From positions 45,089,190 to 45,153,189 of the forward strand of contig JAVIAB010000139.1 in the NCBI GenBank assembly GCA_032433765.1: a stretch of DNA of 64,000 nucleotides, written 5' to 3'. How positions within the stretch are numbered: position 1 is the stretch's first letter; every line of letters starts with the position of its first letter. The notes beneath the pieces are model-generated. The model did no database searches and had not been told where the DNA came from. It saw only the letters and a program-made list of their open reading frames with translations. Shown here piece after piece: positions 13,166 through 24,745 of the stretch. The translations under genes were made by a program, and so were the position numbers. Origin of the DNA: Megaustenia siamemsis (lineage: Eukaryota; Mollusca; Gastropoda; Stylommatophora; Ariophantidae).

Positions 13166-13752
13166 TATACAAAATATAAACATGCTAAGGCCATCAATAC
13201 TTGCCCTGAATGGGAAAAAGAGGGGTGGCAACAGACTCAAAGACATACGTGTATTTCATATTTCTATCATAGAATGTATTTGCTTCTCTTCCAATTGCTG
13301 CTATATTTGGTCCTTCGTGTATGTCTCCATTATCAGATTCACGTTCTTCTATTTCATAGTTGCCTTCTTGTTCTCATATTTTCTTCAACAACTGGTGTCG
13401 AATATCCGTCTATATGATTTGCTTCTTATCATTTCTTGCGAAGACACTCATGTGCCCTTATTGTTTCCCCTTCCCGTAACAGCTTTAATGCCTGTGTTAT
13501 CTCATGTTTTATTGCCAGACTTAAAACCGAAATGTTGTCTGTAGGTTTAAAATGCTGTTTCGGTTTACGACTGGTTCTTAAAAGGTGGATGATAATGATC
13601 AATGTAGACTTTATTGCTCTTCTAGCGATACTTGTTGAGTTTCATTATTGAGATGGCGAACAGTATAGAGCTGATGGTTCCTGTAGTTCGCTAATTAGAC
13701 ACACTGATTCGTTCTGTAGTGGCGTACTGTCTCACTAATCGGATATGCTTGT
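13166..13752. other. Anonymous sequence between microsatellite and 56-bp array
   Basis: An open frame of 120 codons (13182-13544, plus) is rich in hydrophobic residues but has no recognisable motif, and overlapping frames exist on both strands. I see nothing that supports a gene. Confidence 0.5.
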
Positions 13753-14812
13753 GTTGATTGTGTGTAGTCTGTGGTATTATACAGCGTGGGGTATGTGGAC
13801 TGCCTTATGTTGAATTTGTGTAGTCTATGGTATTATACAGCGTGGGGTATGTGGACTGCCTTATGTTGATTGTGTGTAGTCTATGGTATTATACAGCGTG
13901 GGGTATGTGGACTGCCTTATGTTGATTGTGTGTAGTCTGTGATATTATACAGCGTGGGGTATGTGGACTGCCTTATGTTGATAGTGTGTAGTCTATGGTA
14001 TTATAAAGCGTGGGGTATGTGGACTGCCTTATGTTGATTGTGTGTAGTCTGTGATATTATACAGCGTGGGGTATGTGGACTGCCTTATGTTGATTGTGTG
14101 TAGTCTGTGGTATTATACAGCGTGGGGTATGTGGACTGCCTTATGTTGATTGTGTGTAGTCTGTGGTATTATACAGCGTGGGGTATGTGGACTGCCTTAT
14201 GTTGATAGTGTGTAGTCTATGGCATTATACAGCGTGGGGTATGTGGACTGCCTTATGTTGATTGTGTGTAGTCTGTGATATTATACAGCGTGGGGTATGT
14301 GGACTGCCTTATGTTGATTGTGTGTAGTCTGTGGTATTATACAGCGTGGGGTATGTGGACTGCCTTATGTTGATTGTGTGTAGTCTGTGGTATTATACAG
14401 CGTGGGGTATGTGGACTGCCTTATGTTGATAGTGTGTAGTCTATGGTATTATACAGCGTGGGGTATGTGGACTGCCTTATGTTGATTGTGTGTAGTCTGT
14501 GATATTATACAGCGTGGGGTATGTGGACTGCCTTATGTTGATTGTGTGTAGTCTGTGGTATTATACAGCGTGGGGTATGTGGACTGCCTTATGTTGATTG
14601 TGTGTAGTCTGTGGTATTATACAGCGTGGGGTATGTGGACTGCCTTATGTTGATTGTGTGTAGTCTGTGGTATTATACAGCGTGGGGTATGTGAACTGCC
14701 TTATGTTGATTGTGTGTAGTCTGTGGTGTTATACAGCGTGGGGTATGTGGACTGCCTTATGTTGATTGTATGTAGTCTGTGGTATTATACAGCGTGGGAT
14801 ATGTGGACTGCT
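13753..14812. repeat. 56-bp tandem array, about 19 units, with 224-bp higher-order period
   Basis: The unit contains tattatacagcgtggggta and tgtggactgccttatgttga. Spacing between consecutive tgccttatg copies is 56 bp. A variant gatagtgtgtagtctatgg recurs at 13980, 14204 and 14428, that is every 224 bp (four units), and a second variant (gtctgtgatatt) follows it in the same phase. The array therefore amplified partly as a four-unit block. Confidence 0.97.
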
Positions 14813-15109
14813 GTGGATGGGATAGCAGCACCGGTACGTGAGACACAACCGTCTATAGAGGAAGGCGAGTGGGTGAAAAGGGAAAATCATGCTTGGAGTT
14901 CTTGATAACCTCAAGTAGCGTAACGTTTTCAGCTTTGTGAGCAGAGTCGGATGTAGGTTGTGGACAGTTTATAGTTCTCATAGCAGAAAATGTGTCGCAA
15001 GTTGGGGTTTTCCAAGGTTTTCCTTTCTGCGCTCTGGTTTTCACCTGTACAAGGCGATAGCTTATAGGGCATATATGCTCAATACTTTCTAACATGGACG
15101 ATGAAGAGG
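14813..15109. other. Short unique stretch between array and LINE-B
   Basis: About 300 bp with no recognised gene; the small overlapping frames on both strands show no family motif. Confidence 0.5.
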
Positions 15110-16740
15110 GGTAGTCTCCGATCTAACACAGAAGAAGAAAAGGAGGAGTGGAGGGCTTATCTTAATTCACATTCGGGCAGCGTATACAATGTGGTCTTCA
15201 CTGACACCGATGGACAGAAACAACGTCTTCCTCTTCTTTCTATTTCTCATTTGCCTTTCAGCGTCGAGGGGAGATATAATTTGCGGTATTTTGCTCTTCT
15301 GTTCGCCTCTGCTGCTGCAATGTTTCTAATATTCCGTCAATCCATCTTTTTCGTGGTCGGCCTTTGAGTTAGGTGTTCTCGCAATGTTTATTGAAGGCTC
15401 GTTGTTTTGATCTTTCTGCCTTGTCACGTGGTCTAACAATTTTATCGGTTGTTATATATATATATATATATTCTATAACTGGAGTTATTCCTAGCTTTTT
15501 TCTCAGTTCTTCTTTTCTGATCTTATCTCTCGGGCTATTTCCTACCATTCGTCTAATGCATTTCATCTCAGTAGAGGTTATTTTACTTTTTGTTCTTGCA
15601 TCAAGGGCCGTTTTGCCTCTATTACCTTGTTGGACAGTAGTAGTGATAGCCGTCCAATGATTTGACAAGCTTTGTTGCATCTTGAGTCTATTTTTGCTGT
15701 ATGTGAATTGTCGTTTGTTACTAGACTTCCTAGGTATTTGAATTCCTCTACTTGTTTTAGTTGTCTGCCGTCTATAGTTATGTTGGTGTTCTGTTTCTCT
15801 TTTGCGATATTCATGACTACTGCTTTGTTGATGTTGATTTTCATGTTGTATTTTGTGCCTGTGCTGCAGAGTCTATTTAAGTGTTCTTGCAGGTCTTCTA
15901 TGTTTCCTTTATTAGTGCCTGATCGTCTGCTAATAGAAGCTCGTTATCTCCTCTGTCTCTGATGGGTTGGCTAACTTGTATATATAATCCATGAATGTAA
16001 TAAATAGAATGGTGTATAGTACGCACCCTTGTCTTACACCTGATCTAACTTCGAAGTGTTCTGCGTAACTTGCTGCTGTTATGACTGCAGTATGTAGAGA
16101 CTTTTAATTAGTTTGGTTAGATGTTGATTTACTCCGCATGTTATTTGTATCTCCCACAGTTGTTCTCTATTTACTCTGTCGAATGTTTTTTCCTTGTCAA
16201 TGAGAGCTATGTACAAGTTTTGATTGTGTTCTGTCGTATTTTCTACTGGCTGTTTTAAGGTGAATAGAGCGTCAGTACATCCTCTGTTTTTTTTTTTAAC
16301 CCCATTTGAGAATTGCTTAACTGTAGTTCTATTATTGGTCTCAGCCTTTTTTCCATAATTTTGGAGTATAACTTTTCTACATGGCTGAGAAGCGATATAT
16401 CTCTATATTTATTACTGTTTCTTTTGATACTTTTCTTTTTCCATATTGATACAATAATTGCCTGTTGCCAGGGTTTCTTCTAGGGCTTTTTGTTGGTGCT
16501 ATGCTGCATTGAATATTCTGTACAGCCATATAACTCATGTTTCTTCTGTTGCTGTTATTATTTCTATTGGTATGTTATCTATCCCCGGTGCATTATTTCT
16601 TGTTGAATATTTGATTGCGCCTTCGATTTCGTCTTTCATGATGTTGGGTTCAGTGTTTGTGCATCTTTGAGAATAATAACAGTCATCAAACAACACCTTT
16701 ATCAGCCTGGATATATCTTTATATATCAAACAGGGACAAC
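15110..16740 (-). mobile_element. LINE-B: antisense, degenerate endonuclease-RT type LINE
   Basis: Read on the minus strand from 16740 down, successive reading-frame pieces match the order of a non-LTR reverse transcriptase: an APGIDNIPIE motif (near 16560-16620), a YIALIDKEKTFDRVNRE segment around 16150-16220, a GVRQGC motif near 16035, a FKYLGSLVTND motif near 15740 and a basic tail (CIRRMVGNSPRDKIRKEELR) near 15540. The same 3-prime part recurs at 54650-55345 and 58936-59582. Frameshifts and stops break the frame repeatedly. A (TA)n tract at 15453-15471 sits in the tail region. The 5-prime half, with the endonuclease, is missing. Confidence 0.88.
15369..16729 (-). pseudogene. Broken reverse transcriptase ORF2 of LINE-B
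   Basis: The reverse transcriptase would copy the element RNA at a nicked genomic site. The visible pieces are the region upstream of the palm (16535-16729), the palm motif with F-D (near 16150), the GVRQGC loop, and the C-terminal region at 15369-15844. I did not find a clear F/Y-x-D-D motif in frame, and the pieces lie in different frames, so no functional protein is possible. Family-level assignment is firm; the clade is not assigned. Confidence 0.82.
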
Positions 16741-18260
16741 CAGTTTATTCTACTGCATTGATACAAGTCGGTCACATATAACAGACTGATAATATCAGAG
16801 CACAGCGAATGAAAGCTGACTAAGACCTTATTCCACTTCAATGTAAAGATTCTGAGGATAAGATACTCAACCTGGTCATGTGATTAGCAATTAAACGAAG
16901 AACGCAATCCCAGCTCCATAAATTGTCGTAGACTGGTAGATAAGATCGACAGACAAATACTACGCTGTCGGTACAAACTATTGAAAAAGTGCAATCCACA
17001 TTCTTGTAGTGAATGATGACCATGACGACGAAGAAGCAAAAAAATAAAGTATATGTGTATATACATATGTATGTATATATAACACAGCGTAATGAATTAT
17101 TAGACTAAATGATTATTGACAAAGATAATCAGGTAATATGTAACGCTGTCGCAGAATCGTGAATAATCGTATGTTGTGCTAAATTATTGTTGGTGGGTGG
17201 GCTCATTGGTGTACACAATAATAGTAAAAATAGGGATAACTCCAACGTGTAAAGAAATTAATAGTTGTGTGAATAGCTTCATGTGTACATTTTCCTGGTT
17301 GTGCGGACAAGTTCAGGTTTGATATACTAATTCCGAATCACACGAAGATTTAGTGAAATCCTCGTAACTAAAGCTTCTATTACTGAGATTAACTGAAGTG
17401 CGATTAATGAAAAAAAAAGCATTAAAAATATAAAAGAAACGAACAAAATATGTATAGCTTTAATTGTGTGTTGTTCTCAGCCATGTGTTGAAATATTGCA
17501 AGTCATCTGGGCTATGACTTTGTGTTGCCAAACCACAGCTGTATATATCAATCGCCAGTTTGTCAATTCGTAGCTATTCCAATAATCGGACCAATTTCCC
17601 ACGGTTTTGCTGCGTCAAATTTGGTTATTATGACCTTCATCTAAGAGAAAAATTGAAAATTATCGATTTAAGGCGTTAGAAGGAAAACAATCTTAAGATC
17701 CAGAGTAAGAATAAGTTCATGAAAGCGTTAAGAAGGGATAATTAGAACTCTTCCAATTCTATAGAGTGTTTCATTCTGACCAGTACAGGCTCCACTGAAT
17801 GTCAAATATGTCGACTTGTTGACAGAGCTAAAATCCACGATTCACTTCTTCAAATCTCCATAAGTTCCATACCTTCCCTCTCCCTTACCCTACCTCAACA
17901 AGCAAGAAAACGTCAAAGAAAAATAATAATAAGATGAAAGATGAGGTTTGGTTCCGTGTGTCTTATTGTTTCTACTTCACAAATTAAACCTTGTCATTGA
18001 TTTCGTTTCTTCATCTTTTTCTTCTACTTAGTATTCACCCATTAGGTTTACGTTGGATGGTTGTGCCGTCAGTTTACGGCAAACCGAGATATTTGCGCCT
18101 TTCAGCCTGACACATCTGTCTTCAGTGCTGATAGACTTTTGATTTAAAAATGGTTGCCCTGGCGGTGGCCATTTTTAGCTAACTCTTTTACACTTTTCAC
18201 TGCTAAGCGTTCTTTAACGTGCGCAGGCGCACACGGAACCTCTTGCTTTCGTCGTTATCC
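16741..18260. other. Anonymous AT-rich sequence, no gene recognised
   Basis: Contains short TA/TG-rich tracts near 17050-17080 and a pyrimidine-rich run just before the 33-bp array (18241-18263). No coding motif, tRNA or repeat family was recognised. Confidence 0.5.
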
Positions 18261-20645
18261 GAGATTGCTAGACATGGAATCTAACTACACAGAGAGAGTA
18301 CTAGACATGGAATCTAACTAACCTGAGAGAGTACTAGACATGGAATCTAACTACCCTGAGAGAGTACTAGACATGAGATCTAACTACACAGAGAGAGTGC
18401 TAGACATGGAATCTAACTACCCTGAGAGAGTACTAGACATGAGATCTAACTACACAGAGAGAGTGCTAGACATGGAATCTAACTACTCAGAGAGAGTGCT
18501 AAACATGGAATCTAACTACTCAGAGAGAGTGCTAGACATGGAATCTAACTACACAGAGAGAGTGCTAGACATGGAATCTAACTACACAGAGAGAGTGCTA
18601 GACATGGAATCTAACTACTCAGAGAGAGTGCTAGACATGGAATCTAACTACACAGAGAGAGTGCTAGACATGGAATCTAACTACCCAGAGAGAGTGCTAG
18701 ACATGGAATCTAACTACCCAGAGAGAGTGCTAGACATGGAATCTAACTACCCAGAGAGAGTGCTAGACATGGAATCTAACTACCCAGAGAGAGTATTAGA
18801 CATGAGATCTAACTACCCAGAGAGAGTGCTAGACATGGGACCTAACTACACAGAGAGAGTACTAGACATAAGATCTAACTACCCAGAGAGAGTACTAGAC
18901 ATGGGATCTAACTACACAGAGAGAGTACTAGACATGAGATCTAACTACCCAGAGAGAGTACTAGACATGGGATCTAACTACCCTGAGAGAGTGCTAGACA
19001 TAAGATCTAACTACCCAGAGAGAGTACTAGACATGGGATGTAACTACCCAGAGAGAGTGCTAGACATGAGATCTAACTACCCAGAGACAGTGCTAGACAT
19101 GGGATCTAACTACCCAGAGAGAGTGCTAGATATGGGATCTAACTGCCCAGAGAGCGTGCTAGACATGAGATCTAACTACCCAGAGAGCGTACTAGATATG
19201 AGATATAACTACACAGAGAGAGTACTAGACATGGGATCTAACTGCCCAGAGAGAGTGCTAGACATGAGATCTAACTACCCAGAGAGAGTGCTAGTCATGG
19301 GACCTAACTACCCAGAGAGAGTACTAGATATAAGATCTAACTACTCAAAGAGAGTGCTAGACATCGGATCTAACTGCCCAGAGAGAGTACTAGACATGAG
19401 ATCTAACTACCCAGAGAGAGTACTAGACATGGGATCTAACTACCCTGAGAGAGTGCTAGACATAAGATCTAACTACCCAGAGAGAGTACTAGACATGGGA
19501 TCTAACTACCCAGAGAGCGTTCTAGACATGAGATCTAACTACCCAGAGAAAGTGCTAGACATGAGATCTACCTACCCAGAGAGAGTGCTAGACATGAGAT
19601 CTAACTACCCAGAGAGAGTACTAGACATGGAATCTAACTACACAGAGAGAGTGCTAGACATGGAATCCAACTACCCAGAGAGAGTACTAGACATGGAATC
19701 TAACTACCCAGAGAGAGTGCTAGACATGGAATCTAACTACCCAGAGAGAGTGCTAGACATGGAATCTAACTACCCAGAGAGAATTCTAGACATGGAATCT
19801 AACTACCCAGAGAGAGTGCTAGACATGGAATTTAACTACCCAGAGAGAGTACTAGACATAAGATCTAACTACCCAGAGAGAGTACTAGACATGGGATCTA
19901 ACTACACAGAGAGAGTACTAGACATGAGATCTAACTACCCAGAGAGAGTACTAGACATGGGATGTAACTACCCAGAGAGAATGCTAGACATGAGATCTAA
20001 CTACCCAGAGACAGTGCTAGACATGGGATCTAACTACCCAGAGAGCGTACTAGATATGAGATATAACTACCCAGAGAGAGTACTAGACATGGGATCCAAC
20101 TGCCCAGAAAGAGTGCTAGACATGAGATCTAACTACCCAGAGAGAGTACTAGACATGGAATCTAACTACCCAGAGAGAGTGCTAGACATGGAATCTAACT
20201 ACCCAGAGAGAGTACTAGACATGAGATCTAACTACCCAGAGAGAGTGCTAGTCATGGGACCTAACTACCCAGAGAGAGTACTAGATATATGATCTAACTA
20301 CTCAAAGAGAGTGCTAGACATCGGATCTAACTGCCCAGAGAGAGTACTAGACATGGGATCTAACTACCCTGAGAGAGTACTAGACATGGGATCTAACTAC
20401 CCTGAGAGAGTGCTAGACATAAGATCTAACTACCCAGAGAGAGTACTAGACATGGGATCTAACTACCCAGAGAGCGTTCTAGACATGAGATCTAACTACC
20501 CAGAGAAAGTGCTAGACATGGGATCTACCTACCCAGAGAGAGTGCTAGACATGAGATCTAACTACCCAGAGAGAGAGAGAGAACTAAATATGGGATCTAA
20601 CTACCCAGTGAGAGTGCTAGACATTGGATCTAACTACCCAGTGAT
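18261..20645 (+). repeat. 33-bp tandem array, about 72 units, in-frame 11-codon repeat
   Basis: Units such as gagagagtgctagacatgga followed by atctaactaccca repeat from about 18268 to 20640. In the plus-strand frame starting with the ATG at 18274 each unit reads (S-N-Y-P/T/S-E-R-V-L-D-M-E/R/G). The frame is kept through the whole array: length changes are only multiples of three, including a 6-bp gain near 20571. It is broken by two point nonsense changes, TAC to TAA at 18319-18321 and AGA to TGA at 20290-20292, leaving an uninterrupted stretch of 650 codons (18340-20292) and ending at a TAA at 20656-20658. No signal peptide, domain, promoter or convincing intron signal is visible. I annotate it as a repeat; a repetitive protein exon is a remote alternative. 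Confidence 0.96.
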
Positions 20646-20689
20646 CAGCGGAGGGTAAATCCACGAAGAAATCACAGATTCCAATAGAA

Positions 20690-20765
20690 AAAATGTCCAC
20701 TGTCTTTGACCGTATTCGAATCCAGATCCTTCTTGTTAGGAGGCTGACGTCCTACCTCTACACAA
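20690..20765 (-). mobile_element. Possible tRNA-like SINE head
   Basis: On the minus strand a B-box-like ggattcgaatac lies about 35 bases downstream of an A-box-like region (gtagaggtaggacgtcagcc). No SINE body follows that I recognise. It could be chance similarity. Confidence 0.35.
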
Positions 20766-20949
20766 TTGTTTCATTAATACATGTGTAATTTTACTTCATT
20801 CTCTTTCTTGTTGATACTTCACTCAACTTAGGATTTTTTTTCTTTCTTTCTGTCTTTTTTTTTTCTAGTTTGACAACGATTTTCTGTCTTTGACATTGAG
20901 ACCTACCAAACTCCATTAAGTTAAAATCTCTCTTCTCTCATCTACCTTT

Positions 20950-21370
20950 CAGCTTCCTGTGGAGCATAGATCTTCAACAAAAACTTTCCAAGCCGTTCTG
21001 TTTCTTGCCATTCTTTTAAAATCATTCCAAGTCTTCCCCATCATCTTCATCTCTGCTTCCATGTCTTCTCCAAGAATTCCTTGGTCTTCCTCCTTGACAT
21101 TTTCATTGGGGATTCCAAAAAAGGGCCTGTTTTGTAATAATCTTATTTGGCTTCCGCAGTGTGTGTCCTATCCCACGCCATCTCTTTCGCTGTATCTCTT
21201 TATACACTGGTATTTGACTGGTACATTTCCATAATACTATGTTAGTGATTTTGTCCTGTTATTTCCATCATTTTGTTATGCGAAAGCATCCATTAATGAA
21301 GTCTGTATCTTCATGATTGTCATTTTTTGTTGTTCTCCATTTTTCACAGCCATATAATAACAAATAAGTT
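20950..21370 (-). mobile_element. LINE-C 3-prime fragment, antisense
   Basis: This segment is the reverse complement of the 3-prime part of the LINE at 37085-38745. The shared features include the complement of the tract coding K-R-M-A-R-N-K (near 21000) and the WRRQ-type segment (near 21070), in the same order. The copies are clearly diverged and no frame is intact. The 5-prime end is truncated. Confidence 0.8.
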
Positions 21371-21433
21371 TGAAATATGTAACTAAAATATCGCTACTAT
21401 CAGCAGTTCCATGCATCAACTAAAGAATTTGTG

Positions 21434-21476
21434 GTGGGGGAAAGGGGGGAGGGGGCGGTGGGGGGGGGGTGGGGGT
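21434..21476 (+). other. G-run with strong G-quadruplex potential
   Basis: Five G-tracts of 5 to 10 G are separated by loops of 1 to 4 bases (tggggg aaa gggggg a ggggg cggt gggggggggg t ggggg). This fits the canonical quadruplex pattern with short loops. There is no gene next to it for which I could propose a regulatory role. Confidence 0.8.
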
Positions 21477-21479
21477 TGA

Positions 21480-22530
21480 GGACTTGGAATCCTGTCCCTA
21501 TGATTATGTAGAAGTGCTCTACAGTACATTTCCAAATCCTGCAAGGGAAGCAACTTTGTTTGCAGTTGTATCGATCGAATCAAGTTATTTTGGTCACATA
21601 CCCCTGATTTGTGGGCCGTGACGTCAGTGATCAGTCATTGTGCTTCTTGCGCATTCTAAATGATGATAGAGTCAACATGAAAGAGAATTCAAGCGATTCC
21701 AATGGGAATTTTTCACAAAGTGAATATTTAATTTCTGAGATGAAAGCAAAGAACTGGAGGGAACTGCTCTATAAGACACGTCTTTGACGCCTAAATCATC
21801 ATTAGTGACACGATTATATATTTATCAGACTGCTGAAACCGGTAGCAAACACGATCCTGTATTACCCATTAACAATTTGATGCTACAACAAAACAGAATA
21901 CCAATGTTTCCAAAGACATGAATTAGCGTATTTTTTTTTCGTGTGAACGACGATCATCACGAAGAAAGGTAGGAAGATAAAATAATAGACGAAAAAGAAC
22001 AGGAGAAAGTTTTAAGAGACAGAGCAAGAAAAGGGAGAGGATGGACGTCGGGAGAGTAAAAGAAGGAAAAATGGAGTAAAAAAAAAAGAGAGAAAGAGGA
22101 GAATAAGAAGACAAGGATATTTTCTTTTCAAAAGATGATAATACCACAACGCGAATTTTCAGCTTCTAAATGTAATCCGGAGGTAAAGAATGAACTATAA
22201 CTAAACTTTGTTCTTATTAGCAAGAAGATGTCTATCGCCACGACAGATAGCGGATACAGATTTCAGCATCAGTGGTTCACCGTAAACGTGTGTGTTTTCA
22301 AGAATCCTCGTGGTGTTTACCTGCTAAAAACATTTGCTTGAGTTAATTATTCCCGGACATGACACACGACACACTGCTGTGGTTACAGGTAAAGTTATAC
22401 AACATGTACCGCTGGCAGACACATATGGGGATAATAATTTTCATGACACGTAAACATAAATGTGACATAGCTGTGCCTATGTCGTATTGTGCTTATAGAT
22501 GCTACACCGTATGCATAATTGTTACATAGA
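21480..22530. other. Anonymous sequence, no gene recognised
   Basis: Holds a purine-rich stretch at about 21960-22110 and otherwise unique AT-rich DNA. No motif recognised. Confidence 0.5.
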
Positions 22531-22554
22531 GTAGTAGTAGTAGTAGTGGTAGTG

Positions 22555-22594
<40 letters not shown>

Positions 22595-22635
22595 TAGTAG
22601 TAGTAGTAGTGGTAGTTTTAGTAGTAGTAGCGGTG

Positions 22636-22666
<31 letters not shown>

Positions 22667-22719
22667 TAGTAGTAATAGTAGTAGTGGTAGTAGTAGTGGT
22701 AGTAGTAGTAGTAGTAGTG

Positions 22720-22787
<68 letters not shown>

Positions 22788-23064
22788 GGTAGTAGTAGTA
22801 GTAGTGGTAGTAGTAGTGGTAGTTGTAGTAGTAGTAGTAGTAGTAGTGGTAGTAGTAGTAGTAGTTGTAGTAGTGGTGGTAGTAGTAGTAGTTGTAGTAG
22901 CGGTAGTAGTAGTAGTGTTAGTAGTAGTGGTAGTTGTAGTAGTAGTAGTAGTGGTAGTAGTGGTAGTAGTAATAGTAGTAGTGGTGGTATTAGTTGTAGT
23001 AGTGGTAGTAGTAGTAGTAGTAGTAGCAGTAGTGGTAGTAGTAGTAGTAGTGGTAGTAGTAGTG

Positions 23065-23125
<61 letters not shown>

Positions 23126-23136
23126 TAGTAGTTATT
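22531..23136. repeat. (GTA)n trinucleotide microsatellite, about 200 units
   Basis: The tract is made of GTA with in-phase single-base variants GTG and GTT and rare others. No length change other than multiples of three is apparent, so both strands stay open as poly-Val or poly-Thr frames. These are artefacts of the repeat and not genes. Confidence 0.98.
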
Positions 23137-23639
23137 GAAATGTTAATGCTTCTTTCCTTTCGCCGTATATTCTCTTTTACTATGAATCTGCTTCTTATTT
23201 GAGTTGGAGCTTTAGAGTGTGTTTTCAAAGATTGCGGCCTGCAGCTATTTCTTCCGAGGCTGCAGGGTTCAGAGTCTTCATGTCACGTTTACACACGTCT
23301 ACATAGAGTACTTACAAACGTTTCATGCAACATCGTGGACACAATCGTATGATGTGCACAAGTAAAAAAGACAAGAAAATAAAGTAACTGAAGAAGGAAG
23401 TAGACTGACACAGACTTTAGTTCTCGAGGCCCAAAATAATAAACTGCTATCAATGATACATATTCTAATTTTTAGACTCGGTCAAAAAATTCAAAAACAA
23501 CAACTAAAATGTGTACAATACAAAACATTTAAGCAGTTTTCTTTACGTATCCTGGGTGGCCATAAGGGTGTTTCTGCTGTGTGTTTTCTGCGCTGATATC
23601 TTCGTGTGTTGGTAAGAACGGTTACAAGACAGACTCATT
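23137..23639. other. Anonymous sequence, no gene recognised
   Basis: About 500 bp of unique AT-rich DNA between the GTA tract and the RNase H LINE fragment. Nothing recognised. Confidence 0.5.
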
Positions 23640-24745
23640 CAGGAAATAGGAAACAACAGATGTACACTGTCAGAAGAAGGAAAATTAGTCCTGCACTACC
23701 AAATCTACTGTGGCATCCGTAGAACGAGAAAGGGAGACAAACTAACAAAAGCAGGTGGGAGCCTTCAACAGTCCAACAAATCCCAGAATATTAAACAAAA
23801 AAGCCTGAAACAAGCTAGGAAAGAAGAATGGGGAGTTATATAGAAAATATGAGTCAGAACATGACAGCTTAAACAAGCTCTGCATCATCATCATCATCAA
23901 GTACCGGGCCTGCTGGCGTAGGTGATCATGTCTCTCCACAACTTTCGATCTCGACAGTTACTTATTATTTCTGTTGTTGACCTTCTGCCAAGCCATTCTC
24001 TTAAGCTGTATGGTATCTTTTCTCTTTGCTTCCTTATATCTCTTCTTCCCTCAATTTTCCCAGCTGTTACAATATATTCCAGCTTTTCTCTTCTTATTAG
24101 ATGGCCAAAAAATGATGATTGTTTCTTCCTAATATTTGAAATTAACTCTCGTTTTGCTTTTGTCTCTTTCAGAACGTTTTCGTTACTCTTCTTAGCTGTC
24201 CTTGGTATTCTCAACATTGTTCCTTAAAATCACATCTCTACAGACTCCAGTGATTTTCTTGTATGTTGTCCATGATTCACATCCATATGTTAAGACTGGC
24301 TGTACATAACATTTAAGAACTCTTTTTCTTCTTTATATTGTCAAAAATGGATTGCATAGTATCCTCCTCATTTTTTGGAAAGCTGCCTTTGCCTGAGCCA
24401 TTCTGCATCTCACCTCTGTTGTACATCTTCCGCCTGAGGTGTTCACAGTTCCCAAATATTTAAATTAATTTCCCTGTTTTAATATTGTTCCACTTGTCTT
24501 TATAACCTCGGCATACATAAGCAAAACAAGATATTCAGACTTAGAACAGATTACTTTGGCCTCAGAACATACCAACACAAGTTAAGGCTCAGTGGTTTTG
24601 TAGCATGTGATTGCGGAGCATCCCCAGAGCACATTCGACAGGACTGCCCGATGAACATCCTGAGAACACAAATACGGTCCCTCAGAAACAACTTTGCATG
24701 ACAAGTTATGGGGAACAGGTGAAGGCCTCAAACGCACTGTCTTCT
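23640..24745 (+). mobile_element. 3-prime end of an RNase H-bearing LINE, split by a LINE-A insertion
   Basis: Two plus-strand pieces belong together. The left piece (to 23877) reads a degenerate RNase H C-terminus, YCGIRRTRKGDKLTKAGGS (near 23707-23765), where the family has a G-N-E-x-A-D signature. The right piece (from 24524) reads IFRLRTDYFGLRTYQHKLR and then CDCGASPEHIRQDCP (near 24600-24655), the Cys/His-like tail that follows RNase H in these elements. An antisense LINE-A sits exactly between them with the duplication aaacaag at 23871-23877 and 24524-24530. The fragment runs up to the start of the 24-bp array. It is a dead remnant. Confidence 0.8.
23878..24523 (-). mobile_element. LINE-A 3-prime fragment with TGATGA tail, copy 1
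   Basis: On the minus strand it encodes the region downstream of the reverse transcriptase: an LTYGCESW motif (near 24265-24290), then RMLRIPRTAKKSNENVLK and FGHLIRREKLEYIV (near 24080-24215), ending in a (tga)n tail at 23882-23900. The same 3-prime end occurs at 31062, 52490 and 54788. It is 5-prime truncated and flanked by the 7-bp repeat aaacaag. The 106-codon frame at 23897-24217 is the best preserved piece. Confidence 0.88.

Noticed and set aside
13182..13544. Membrane-protein-like 120-codon frame
   Set aside because: Hydrophobicity follows from T-rich DNA; overlapping frames are equally open and no start or splice context supports it.
18340..20292. 650-codon repetitive gene
   Set aside because: Not called as CDS: no start context, no non-repetitive domain, two in-array nonsense changes. 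Kept as a finding because frame retention is notable. About one third of the array periods in this window are multiples of three, which is what chance predicts.
22395..23228. Poly-Val and poly-Thr proteins over the GTA tract
   Set aside because: Both are direct translations of the trinucleotide repeat with no gene context.
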